34,910 nt of DNA. Origin: a bacterium. GTDB lineage: Bacteria; Bacillota; Clostridia; Lachnospirales; Lachnospiraceae. Shown here one piece after another: positions 1-6,450 of this stretch (positions are counted from its first letter, which is position 1; each line of letters starts with the position of its first letter). The stretch is from contig JAUNJY010000043.1 in the NCBI GenBank assembly GCA_030535455.1, positions 1-34,910 of the forward strand. Direction: 5' to 3'. The position numbers and the translations under genes are program-made. The notes under the pieces were generated by a model. It had not been told where the DNA came from and did no database searches. It saw only the letters and a list, made by a program, of their open reading frames with translations.

Positions 1-30
1 TTATTTTTGGGTAAAAAGTAAAAAGTAACG

Positions 31-50
31 TGTCCACTACATGGGGTCCA
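31..50. mobile_element. Possible terminus of an IS3-like insertion sequence
   Basis: The stretch TGTCCACTACATGGGGTCCA has the layout of many IS3-family ends, which typically read TGTCCA, a short spacer, GGGG, then a few more bases. If so, the element lies to the left of position 1 and its outer edge is near 50. No transposase is visible in the 30 bases before it. This is resemblance only: no second end or target duplication can be seen. Confidence 0.3.
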
Positions 51-73
51 TTATACTTGTTTTTTTCATCTTT

Positions 74-242
74 TGGGCAATATCAATATGTTTTTCCGCT
101 ATATGCCCACGATTCCTGAATTTCTTGGGCATTTTATGAGAGAAACTTCCCTTCATGCCCAAACCAGTCTCTTTTTTCCTGATTTACTGTGTTTTTAATG
201 CTTCCTTTGGGCATTTGCTTCTATTTTTTTCGTATATGCCCA
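74..242 (-). repeat. Three copies of a ~37-nt repeat with TGGGCA/TGCCCA ends
   Basis: Six hexamers alternate in orientation: TGGGCA at 74-79, 126-131 and 208-213, and TGCCCA at 104-109, 156-161 and 237-242. Each pair encloses 23 or 24 bases. On the minus strand the three units share the start TGGGCATATA (TGGGCATGAA in the middle copy), a purine-rich centre and the end ATGCCCAA or TTGCCCAA. The two left units start exactly 52 bases apart; the third is 81 bases away. The arms could form a stem, so this may be a structured or mobile intergenic repeat family. Its identity is unknown to me. Confidence 0.7.
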
Positions 243-429
243 TTCGTTCACAACTTGCTTCAGCCGGCGGATGCAGACACTTTTTTAAGCTCATATCATC
301 ATCCCAAAACTCCGGATGAGGGATACGGACAACATCCTCGTCTTGTCGCTTCCCTTTATGGATCAGCACCGAAAGCTTCTTTTGCAAATCTCTCTGCCAC
401 GCCGGACAAACTGAAAAAGGACAAACCGG
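243..429. other. Intergenic stretch with no convincing gene
   Basis: Between the repeat array and the operon terminator I see no gene with a credible start. A minus-strand open frame crosses it, but its only starts lie inside the terminator hairpin and its 3' end runs into the repeats. The octamer GTTTGTCC occurs twice on the minus strand just beyond the terminator. A decayed gene is possible but cannot be shown. Confidence 0.4.
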
Positions 430-472
430 AAAAAAGGACCGCCACGAACAACTTGTCCGTAACAATCCTTTT
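430..472 (-). terminator. Rho-independent terminator of the fla/che operon
   Basis: Read on the minus strand, AAAAGGATTG pairs with CGGTCCTTTT (10 bp with two G-U pairs), and CGGAC/GTTCG can extend the inner stem. Six Ts follow. The hairpin begins 10 nt after the stop codon of the last gene, which is where the operon terminator should be. Confidence 0.75.
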
Positions 473-482
473 CATTCTACCA

Positions 483-1085
483 TTATTTTTGATAACCGCA
501 AAGCTCTTTTGCAATTGTTTTATAAGATGCGTCAATGGTGATCTTATGGTCTCCTGCAATGATCTTTGTCAGATAGTCATTTTCTTGTAAGAATTTATGA
601 AATTCCTTTTCATCGTCGACCAGGCCGGCTTTTACCAATTCACGAACGACTTCCGTTGCTGGCTGCCCTTCTTTAATGGTAAACAGCTTTTTTCCATCTT
701 CCACCGTCATAGCAGGTACACCTGTCTTAGCAGGTGTTTCCGTCTTAGTAGGTGCTTCTGTCTGACCAGGAGATTTTGTCTTAACAGGTGCCTTGGTTGG
801 CTCTGCCGTAGCGCTTTCTGCTTCCTGCTTTTCTGCAACAGCACTTGCTTCTGGCGTAGCTGTTGCATCAAGAATTGCATCAAGCTTCATATCGACACCT
901 TCTACCATGCCGATTTCTTTTGCCTTCTCGATAAATTCTTCTCTTGTCATCTCTTTGGTCACTGTATTTGTAGTATCGCCTTTCGTGTCCTTGTTATTGC
1001 CGGAAATACCAACTACCGCGGTTACAAACACAATGCCAAATCCTAATCCTCTTAAGAAATAGGCTAATTTTGTATTCTTCTTCAC
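483..1085 (-). CDS. Membrane-anchored protein with MltG-like LysM domain, no catalytic domain
   Basis: This 200-residue protein has a short basic N-terminus and one membrane segment at about residues 9-27. A Thr/Pro/Lys/Ala-rich linker spans about 74-126 and includes five hexapeptide repeats of the type xKTxxP. A folded C-terminal domain covers about 132-196. That last part (FTIKEGQPATEVVREL, then GLV, EFHKFL, and a KITI strand) resembles the LysM-like N-terminal subdomain of MltG/YceG endolytic transglycosylases. The MltG catalytic domain is absent, so it should not cut peptidoglycan; a wall-binding or scaffold role is an inference. The start is GTG, with GGAGG six bases upstream, and it overlaps the previous stop by one base (TAGTG). 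It is the last gene of the operon. Homology is judged by eye. Confidence 0.8.
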   Translation of the reverse strand: MKKNTKLAYFLRGLGFGIVFVTAVVGISGNNKDTKGDTTNTVTKEMTREEFIEKAKEIGMVEGVDMKLDAILDATATPEASAVAEKQEAESATAEPTKAPVKTKSPGQTEAPTKTETPAKTGVPAMTVEDGKKLFTIKEGQPATEVVRELVKAGLVDDEKEFHKFLQENDYLTKIIAGDHKITIDASYKTIAKELCGYQK

Positions 1086-1762
1086 TAGTTGCCTCCTGTA
1101 TAGACGTTTACTACTAACTGCACTTCGCCTTGGCCTAAGTCAAGCTCTTTGGAAATCTCACGAACAGATTTTCCACTGCGGTACAGGCTTAAGATTTGCT
1201 CATGACGTTCATTTCGCTGATCTTCTTGCTTGTCATCAGGGGCTACTTTTGTTTCATGTAATACCTTTGCCTGAGAATGTTCTAGACCGACTGACAGATT
1301 TTCCACAAGGTCATCCGTCTTTGATTGGTCAAGTGTATTTACCATTTCATCTTCAATCTGATCAAGCTTTGCTTTCATCTGCTCTGGATTAACGCCATTT
1401 TGCATGGAAATCAGCTCTTTCAGCTCTTTTTCTTTATCTGTTAACATGCTGTAAAGAAATACGACTTCGCTATGGTTCTTATCGATGCGGTCAATGACCA
1501 TATCCCCATATTCATTTACTGCCATAATCTTTTCATTGGACAGCTTGCATAGGCTTGCATCTGTTGCAGCGTACACTTCCTCTGCCATCGTCTCTAGCCT
1601 TTGTTTTGCGTCTTTTTCTACTTGTTTACGTGCTTCATAGTCTTCCACGGTTTCTAACTTCTTAACCGTTTCCTCCGAAGAAGCGCCTTTTTCTGAAATA
1701 TAATAGCTTGCAGCGATAATAACTAGTCCCACTACAATTAAAGTAATTTCTAAAGCTCCCAT
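1085..1762 (-). CDS. DUF6115-type membrane-anchored coiled-coil protein with C-terminal HTH-like domain
   Basis: The 225 residues begin with one membrane helix (about residues 4-23). A long charged helical region follows (about 30-160), probably coiled coil. The C-terminal 40 residues contain ILSLYRSGKSVREISKELDL, which reads like a helix-turn-helix of the kind seen in DUF6115 proteins. The ATG follows AAGGAG at normal spacing. The position near the tail of a flagellar operon is shared with other Clostridia as far as I know, but no function is established. An HTH fused to a membrane anchor could bind DNA at the membrane, or the fold may have been reused for protein contacts. The gene is certain; its role is not. 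Confidence 0.8.
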   Translation of the reverse strand: MGALEITLIVVGLVIIAASYYISEKGASSEETVKKLETVEDYEARKQVEKDAKQRLETMAEEVYAATDASLCKLSNEKIMAVNEYGDMVIDRIDKNHSEVVFLYSMLTDKEKELKELISMQNGVNPEQMKAKLDQIEDEMVNTLDQSKTDDLVENLSVGLEHSQAKVLHETKVAPDDKQEDQRNERHEQILSLYRSGKSVREISKELDLGQGEVQLVVNVYTGGN

Positions 1763-1771
1763 TATAACTCC

Positions 1772-2092
1772 TTAAATGCGGAAATCGAACGATTGACCCA
1801 GTTTTTTTGAAACATCGTCAGGATCAACAGTCTCTTCCTTTTTCTTGTCTCGTTTCTTTGATTGATAACCACTGCCATTTCCCTCTTTTTTCTGGTCATA
1901 GCGGTAGTCACTCTGCTGTCCCTTTTGGGTTTCCACCGTCTGCTTCTGATTCTGCTTTACCTTGTTTCCAAAGTTGGCAGCATATTCTTCCTCTGTCATC
2001 TCATCAAGCTGCAATCGCTTTACGTTCTGAATTGAGGTAGTCAGACTTTTTGGTGCCATTGCCAACTGTTCCACCGGCTTAATAATAGACAA
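1772..2092 (-). CDS. Small charged hypothetical protein of the flagellar operon tail
   Basis: This is a 106-residue soluble protein with no membrane segment. The N-terminal third is mildly hydrophobic (IIKPVEQLAMAPKS). The middle and end are rich in Lys, Gln, Glu and Asp and probably disordered, except for a short ending LGQSFDFRI. The start is ambiguous. A GTG at 2101 lies inside the likely Shine-Dalgarno AAGGAAGTGA, whereas the TTG at 2092 sits five bases after it, so I chose the TTG. It begins about 20 bases after the FapA stop and is followed 9 bases later by the DUF6115-type gene. I recognise no family; placement suggests a flagellar or surface accessory. Confidence 0.65.
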   Translation of the reverse strand: MSIIKPVEQLAMAPKSLTTSIQNVKRLQLDEMTEEEYAANFGNKVKQNQKQTVETQKGQQSDYRYDQKKEGNGSGYQSKKRDKKKEETVDPDDVSKKLGQSFDFRI

Positions 2093-2110
2093 TTCGTTCA
2101 CTTCCTTTAT

Positions 2111-3712
2111 CTATAATGGCTTGGAGCAAACGTCCTCCCCATCTTTTACAAACGCACAATAATGTGTTTCATTTTTGATGATTAATATTGCATTGGAAAT
2201 CACGATCTTTACCCTTGGATATACCTTATCCTGGACAATGACTTTTCCTCGGTTGGATTTCAGGATATATTCCCCTAATTCCTCTCGTCGTTCCTTCTTC
2301 TCTGGAACAATTGCCTCTAATTCCTTTACCCTTGCACCAATCTGACGAACCGTCTGTACTTGGGATGGATTAAGTTTTAGACCTGTTGCAAGCTTTTGTC
2401 GGTACGTGGAAAGGATCTGCGTAAGCTGTGTAAACTCTTGCTGTTCTTTCTTCACCTCAGCATCTAATGTGCGATATTCGGTAACTACGGACGGATCTAA
2501 CCCTACTTCGATCAAGGTAAATGCACTCATTGGAGAGCCTGCCACCTTGAATGTTACTGACTCTGCCGCATGGACTTCGCCACCTATGATTAGGCCACGC
2601 TTTCCTTCTACTTTGACATATCCTCCTGCACTTACTTTGCTGTGCATGATGGTTTCTGTGAGAAGATGTAATCCTGCCTCTACGGTTGCGTTTTCAATAA
2701 ACTTTGCAGTCACATTTAGCTGGGACTTGATATAGGCTTTGTTCATACCTTGAATTCCGCCCATAATGATGATTGGTCCATCGGCTTCTAGGCGACTTCC
2801 TTCTACCACGCCTTCAACGATGATCTGTCCGGTTGCCTTTAAGGAGTAACCACTACTTACATTTCCTTTGACATGGATATCTCCGTCATATTCGATATTT
2901 CCTGTAGATGCATTGACATCGCCTAGGACTTCATAAATGTTTGATACAAACACTTTGTCATCTACTAAGTAGACATGGCCGGAGACATTTGTATACATGG
3001 ACATACCGTCTTCTGACAGACTAAGGTTACGTCCTACTTTTAATTTTGGTGTCTTGATCTTTGCCGGAGCGATTGGCTTTCCTGTCACTGTCATGCCGGC
3101 TTTTCCAGGTACGGCAGGCACAAGGCAGGCCACTTTCTCTCCTTCTTTCACATGTACGATATTGTCTAACTGACGATAATCTACGGTCCCATCCTCATTT
3201 ATTCTTGGCTGGGCGTTTGGATTGGTATCAAAACAATATTGTACGGCTCCGTTTCGTCCTTGGACCGGGTCTGCCCCGGCTGCAAGAACAAAATCTTTGT
3301 TATACTCTCTATTATTTACCCATTTTTCAATGAGATTGCTATCTATTCCAAATTGTACTCTTTTTCCTTTCAGAGTATCCATAATGTCTTCTTTTGTTAA
3401 CGAAGAACCTTGGTTAGAAGGTGCATAAAATCTTCCTACTGCCTCAAATTCTGTGCTGTCAATACTAACCGATAGTAGTTCATCTACTGGTCGTATTTTA
3501 TTATTTGTCAATTTAATTATTCCAGTGTCTTTGCGTGCCTTTAATTCATTCAATAACTGTGTTACGTCATAATCTTCAAAATGAATAAGTGCAAAATACG
3601 CGGTTACCGCATCCAAAGTAAGAGGCTTCCCTCCGTCTTTCGCTGGATATAGTTTTAAATACGTACCGTCTGATTGTATTTGCAGCGCAAAATAAGCATT
3701 TTTTGAAATCAT
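2111..3712 (-). CDS. FapA-family (DUF342) protein
   Basis: This protein of about 533 residues has the DUF342/FapA layout. An N-terminal domain leads into a long run of short beta strands with regular Gly/Val spacing (about residues 240-380), consistent with a right-handed beta helix. A Glu/Lys/Gln-rich coiled coil follows (about 395-470), then a short beta-rich tail. Members occur in flagellar operons of Clostridia and in Vibrio (where FapA was tied to glucose signalling), but no general biochemical role is fixed. I chose the ATG at 3712 because GGGGGA lies seven bases before it; the in-frame ATG at 3727 has only a weak site. It follows the sigma factor gene by about 40 bases and is clearly cotranscribed with it. 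Confidence 0.85.
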   Translation of the reverse strand: MISKNAYFALQIQSDGTYLKLYPAKDGGKPLTLDAVTAYFALIHFEDYDVTQLLNELKARKDTGIIKLTNNKIRPVDELLSVSIDSTEFEAVGRFYAPSNQGSSLTKEDIMDTLKGKRVQFGIDSNLIEKWVNNREYNKDFVLAAGADPVQGRNGAVQYCFDTNPNAQPRINEDGTVDYRQLDNIVHVKEGEKVACLVPAVPGKAGMTVTGKPIAPAKIKTPKLKVGRNLSLSEDGMSMYTNVSGHVYLVDDKVFVSNIYEVLGDVNASTGNIEYDGDIHVKGNVSSGYSLKATGQIIVEGVVEGSRLEADGPIIIMGGIQGMNKAYIKSQLNVTAKFIENATVEAGLHLLTETIMHSKVSAGGYVKVEGKRGLIIGGEVHAAESVTFKVAGSPMSAFTLIEVGLDPSVVTEYRTLDAEVKKEQQEFTQLTQILSTYRQKLATGLKLNPSQVQTVRQIGARVKELEAIVPEKKERREELGEYILKSNRGKVIVQDKVYPRVKIVISNAILIIKNETHYCAFVKDGEDVCSKPL

Positions 3713-3754
3713 GCAACCATCCCCCATTGTTTTCTCTTAAGTGATTTCTATCTC

Positions 3755-4522
3755 TTAAAATATACTTAATAACTCAATGTTACTTCCTAATCTTGATTTC
3801 ATCTTCTGTAATGATTTTGTGTGCAATTGTGATACTCTGGATTCTGATACCTCGAGTATATAACTAATCTCTTTTAATGTCATTTCTTCATAATAATAAA
3901 GCACAATTACTTTTCTTTCATTTTCGGTAAGGGTCTCTAATGCTTGTTCTAGCATTCCTTTAAGCTCTTGCTTCTCCACTACCTTTTCTGGCTGATCGAA
4001 ATGTGAACTTGCCTTGTTGTCCATTCTGACTTCAATTCCTTGTTCTAGGTATTCGTCAAGAGAGATCAGGTTCATTCCCATCGTCTGATTTTTCCAGACT
4101 TCTAATTCATTCATGCTGATTTCCAGCTCATTTGCAAGCAGCTCGCTGCTCACATTCTTACCATGTTCACATTCTAGTTTGTGACATGCCTGTTCTAATT
4201 TCTTTTGCTTCTGTCTGAGAGTCCTTGGAATCCAATCCAGTCTTCTGATCTGATCTAAGATTGCACCCCTGATTCTTAGACTCGCATATGTTTCAAATTT
4301 GACTCCCTTTTGATAATCAAATTTATCGATGGCATCTATTAAGCCAAATGTACCATAGCCAATCAGGTCGTCGTATTCTACGGTATAACCCAAATACATA
4401 CTTAACCTTCCGGCAACAATTTTTACTAAACTCGCGTACTCAATTATGATTTGCTCTCTAAGTGCCGCTGATTTCTGTTTCGAATAATCGAGCCATAACT
4501 TGCTCTTTTCCTCTTCGCTCAT
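3755..4522 (-). CDS. fliA: Flagellar sigma factor, FliA/SigD/WhiG type (sigma-28)
   Basis: This 255-residue sigma-70-family factor lacks region 1.1, as expected for group 3. Region 2 is clear (EYDDLIGYGTFGLIDAIDKF, then FETYASLRIRGAILDQIR). Region 3 follows the RRLDWIPR motif typical of FliA/SigD. Region 4 ends with an HTH (LKEISYILEVSESRVSQLH). The family directs transcription of late flagellar, chemotaxis and autolysin genes and is held by the anti-sigma factor FlgM, which is not in this window. The ATG at 4522 has GGAGG five bases upstream; a TTG at 4534 lies before that site and is rejected. Its place at the distal end of fla/che matches sigD in B. subtilis, where distance from the promoter influences sigma level. 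Confidence 0.95.
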   Translation of the reverse strand: MSEEEKSKLWLDYSKQKSAALREQIIIEYASLVKIVAGRLSMYLGYTVEYDDLIGYGTFGLIDAIDKFDYQKGVKFETYASLRIRGAILDQIRRLDWIPRTLRQKQKKLEQACHKLECEHGKNVSSELLANELEISMNELEVWKNQTMGMNLISLDEYLEQGIEVRMDNKASSHFDQPEKVVEKQELKGMLEQALETLTENERKVIVLYYYEEMTLKEISYILEVSESRVSQLHTKSLQKMKSRLGSNIELLSIF

Positions 4523-4564
4523 AGTAACCTCCAATTGTGTTATAAACCTTAAAAACTAACACTA

Positions 4565-4828
4565 CTATGATTCCTCGGTATCATTTTCATGTTCTGGATT
4601 CTCATTAGTATCTGTCTCAGAGTCGTCCTTCTCACTAACCACTGTCTTTTCATTCAATGTATAAACGATTACTTTTCTAGCTATAAGTCCCAGAATAAGA
4701 AAGATAATAAGAACGACCAGTACAATCGTCAGACTCTTTATTATACTAATCTTTTTCACTAAGCAAATTATACTAGCGACTAAACCAGCAATTAACGTTA
4801 CGACTGCTGGTAAATATCTTCCTTGCAT
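4565..4828 (-). CDS. Small two-helix membrane protein between cheD and the sigma gene
   Basis: The 87-residue product has two hydrophobic segments at about residues 6-24 and 32-52, separated by a short basic loop (KKISIIK). Its tail is very acidic (EKDDSETDTNENPEHEND). By the positive-inside rule the loop should be cytoplasmic, with both ends outside. The ATG at 4828 has GGAG at normal spacing; a TTG at 4846 is less likely. In B. subtilis the equivalent slot between cheD and sigD has no such gene in my memory. I do not recognise a named family and infer only that it is a membrane accessory of the flagellar or chemotaxis system. Confidence 0.75.
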   Translation of the reverse strand: MQGRYLPAVVTLIAGLVASIICLVKKISIIKSLTIVLVVLIIFLILGLIARKVIVYTLNEKTVVSEKDDSETDTNENPEHENDTEES

Positions 4829-4855
4829 ATATTCTCCTTTAAACAATATCTTTGA

Positions 4856-5332
4856 TTAAATTCTTTTAATCTCTTTCCCTACAGATTTCACCAGAAGTTC
4901 CCCTGTTTCTGGATAGAATTCAATTGTTCGACCATAATTGGCCCCTGTGTCTTCTGCTATGATCGGGATATGCAACTCTTTTAGCTGCAACTTGGTTGCC
5001 TCTACATTCTTTTCTCCTACGCGAAGCAAATCACTTGCATTATGGAACCCAAACATTTGTGCACCACCGGCAATCTTTGCAGTAATTCGAGAACGTGATG
5101 CCCCTAAGTGTATCATTTTCTCTAATAATTCCGTAATTCCGGTATCTGCAAATTTTGCTTTATTCTCATTATGTATGATCTTAGTACTGTCGGGTAACAT
5201 TACATGAACCATACCTGCGAGTTTTCTCGCAGGATCATAAAGTACAATCCCTACACAGGACCCTAATCCTAATGTAGTTATTGCTTCCGGTGCGGTACAA
5301 ATGTTCATATCTGCCATTCCTACTCTCACCAT
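4856..5332 (-). CDS. cheD: Chemoreceptor glutamine deamidase CheD
   Basis: CheD deamidates specific glutamines of chemoreceptors and binds CheC, linking adaptation to CheY-P level. The 158-residue length is normal. The active-site signature LGLGSCVGI gives Cys26, and HVMLPDS gives His43; Thr20 lies where the family threonine belongs. The G-rich motif KIAGGAQMF is also typical. The ATG follows GGAGAG. It lies 15 bases downstream of cheC, the usual pairing, so the two proteins are probably made together as interaction partners. Confidence 0.95.
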   Translation of the reverse strand: MVRVGMADMNICTAPEAITTLGLGSCVGIVLYDPARKLAGMVHVMLPDSTKIIHNENKAKFADTGITELLEKMIHLGASRSRITAKIAGGAQMFGFHNASDLLRVGEKNVEATKLQLKELHIPIIAEDTGANYGRTIEFYPETGELLVKSVGKEIKRI

Positions 5333-5347
5333 ATAAAATTCTCTCCT

Positions 5348-5965
5348 CTACATTCCTAATGAGGATAAGATTTTAGAGTATGAGTTTTCTGTCGGAATTA
5401 AAATAAAGTATCCATTTGCTTCCGTTTCATCTTCACATATCTTAGACTGTATTAGTAACGCCTTATCACCTAATTTTCCAAACTCGATTGCCGGCACGCT
5501 TAAGATTGCGCCTGCCATGTCGATTGTCATATATGGTATCGACTGATTTATACTTAATTTTGTAAGTGTCGATAGTGAGGACAAATATGCTCCTGATAAA
5601 ATATTACCAATTTCCCGAAGAACTGACAAGTCCATTTCATCAAAATCTGAAAAATCGTCTAAATTCTTACCCATTAAAATATTTACAAAGAAATGTGCTG
5701 TCGACTGTTCCAACACAAACATCATCATTCCTTCTACGTCATCTGATAATGTGATCAAGATGCCGACGATGATATTTTCTGGTCCGCCAACGATATCGGA
5801 AAGATTTCCGATATCCATCAGCTGAACACTAGGAGTCTGCATGTCAATTCTTCCGCCAACTAACTGGGAAAGCGCTGTCGTTGCATTACCTGCACCAATA
5901 TTACCAATCTCTTTTAACACGTCGAACTGCATATCATTCATTTGGCTAAAATTATGTTTGCTCAA
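5348..5965 (-). CDS. cheC: CheY-P phosphatase CheC
   Basis: This 205-residue CheC removes phosphate from CheY and regulates CheD. Both phosphatase signatures are intact. The first is LKEIGNIGAGNA (Glu19 and Asn22) and the second LREIGNILSGAY (Glu118 and Asn121), so both sites could be active. The start is TTG, preceded by GGAGGGG at five bases; no ATG upstream of MNDM has a comparable site. The gene sits between cheW and cheD in the order cheA-cheW-cheC-cheD known from B. subtilis. It works on the same substrate as FliY, encoded upstream. Confidence 0.95.
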   Translation of the reverse strand: MSKHNFSQMNDMQFDVLKEIGNIGAGNATTALSQLVGGRIDMQTPSVQLMDIGNLSDIVGGPENIIVGILITLSDDVEGMMMFVLEQSTAHFFVNILMGKNLDDFSDFDEMDLSVLREIGNILSGAYLSSLSTLTKLSINQSIPYMTIDMAGAILSVPAIEFGKLGDKALLIQSKICEDETEANGYFILIPTENSYSKILSSLGM

Positions 5966-5976
5966 TTGGTCCCCTC

Positions 5977-6438
5977 CTAAATTGCTTCCTTATCTACAAC
6001 AATACTTTGAATATTTAAAATAGAAATTAAGCTATCTTTGTATTTTCCAATGCCACTTAAATATTTGTAGTTTTCATTGGATGGTGTATACGTAACTTTA
6101 TCGATTTGTTCATCCTCTAACGTTACTACTTCTTTTACTTCATCTACTACTACGCCAATTACTTCTTTGCCTTCTGGCTTTAAGATAATGACTCTTGTAG
6201 CATTTGTATATTCTTCCGCATCTAAGCCGAATTTTAATCGTAAGCTCATTACAGGCACGATGTCGCCTCGTAAGTTGATTACGCCTTTAAAATAATTCTG
6301 AACCTTTGGCACTCTTGTGATACGTTGCATTCTAACGATGTTGTCTACGTATTGAATATCGATACCAAATTGTTCGTTCCCTAATTTAACAACGATATAT
6401 TGTTTTGCGTCTGCGCTTTGAGTAATTGTGTTCTCCAT
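5977..6438 (-). CDS. cheW: Chemotaxis coupling protein CheW
   Basis: CheW links chemoreceptors to the CheA kinase in the polar array. The 153 residues form a single CheW domain, beginning with QYIVVKLGNEQFGIDI and including the conserved FKGVINLRGDIVPV strand-turn. Length and lack of additions are typical, and there is no receiver domain, so it is not CheV. The ATG has GGGGGCG at good spacing. It starts 12 bases after the cheA stop. Confidence 0.97.
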   Translation of the reverse strand: MENTITQSADAKQYIVVKLGNEQFGIDIQYVDNIVRMQRITRVPKVQNYFKGVINLRGDIVPVMSLRLKFGLDAEEYTNATRVIILKPEGKEVIGVVVDEVKEVVTLEDEQIDKVTYTPSNENYKYLSGIGKYKDSLISILNIQSIVVDKEAI

Positions 6439-6450
6439 ATTCGTCGCCCC

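Noticed and set aside
74-242. CRISPR array
   Set aside because: Unit spacing is irregular (52 and 81 bases), the units are diverged, spacers are not unique-sized and there are no cas genes.
184-465. Minus-strand open frame of 93 codons near the left end
   Set aside because: Its only starts lie inside the operon terminator hairpin, it has no SD, and its C-terminus reads into the TGGGCA repeats. It may be a remnant of a gene, but nothing supports expression.
189-590. Plus-strand open frame of 133 codons
   Set aside because: It crosses the repeat array, terminator and the end of the last operon gene. The composition (Phe/Cys/Leu-rich, low-complexity) is that of antisense reading.
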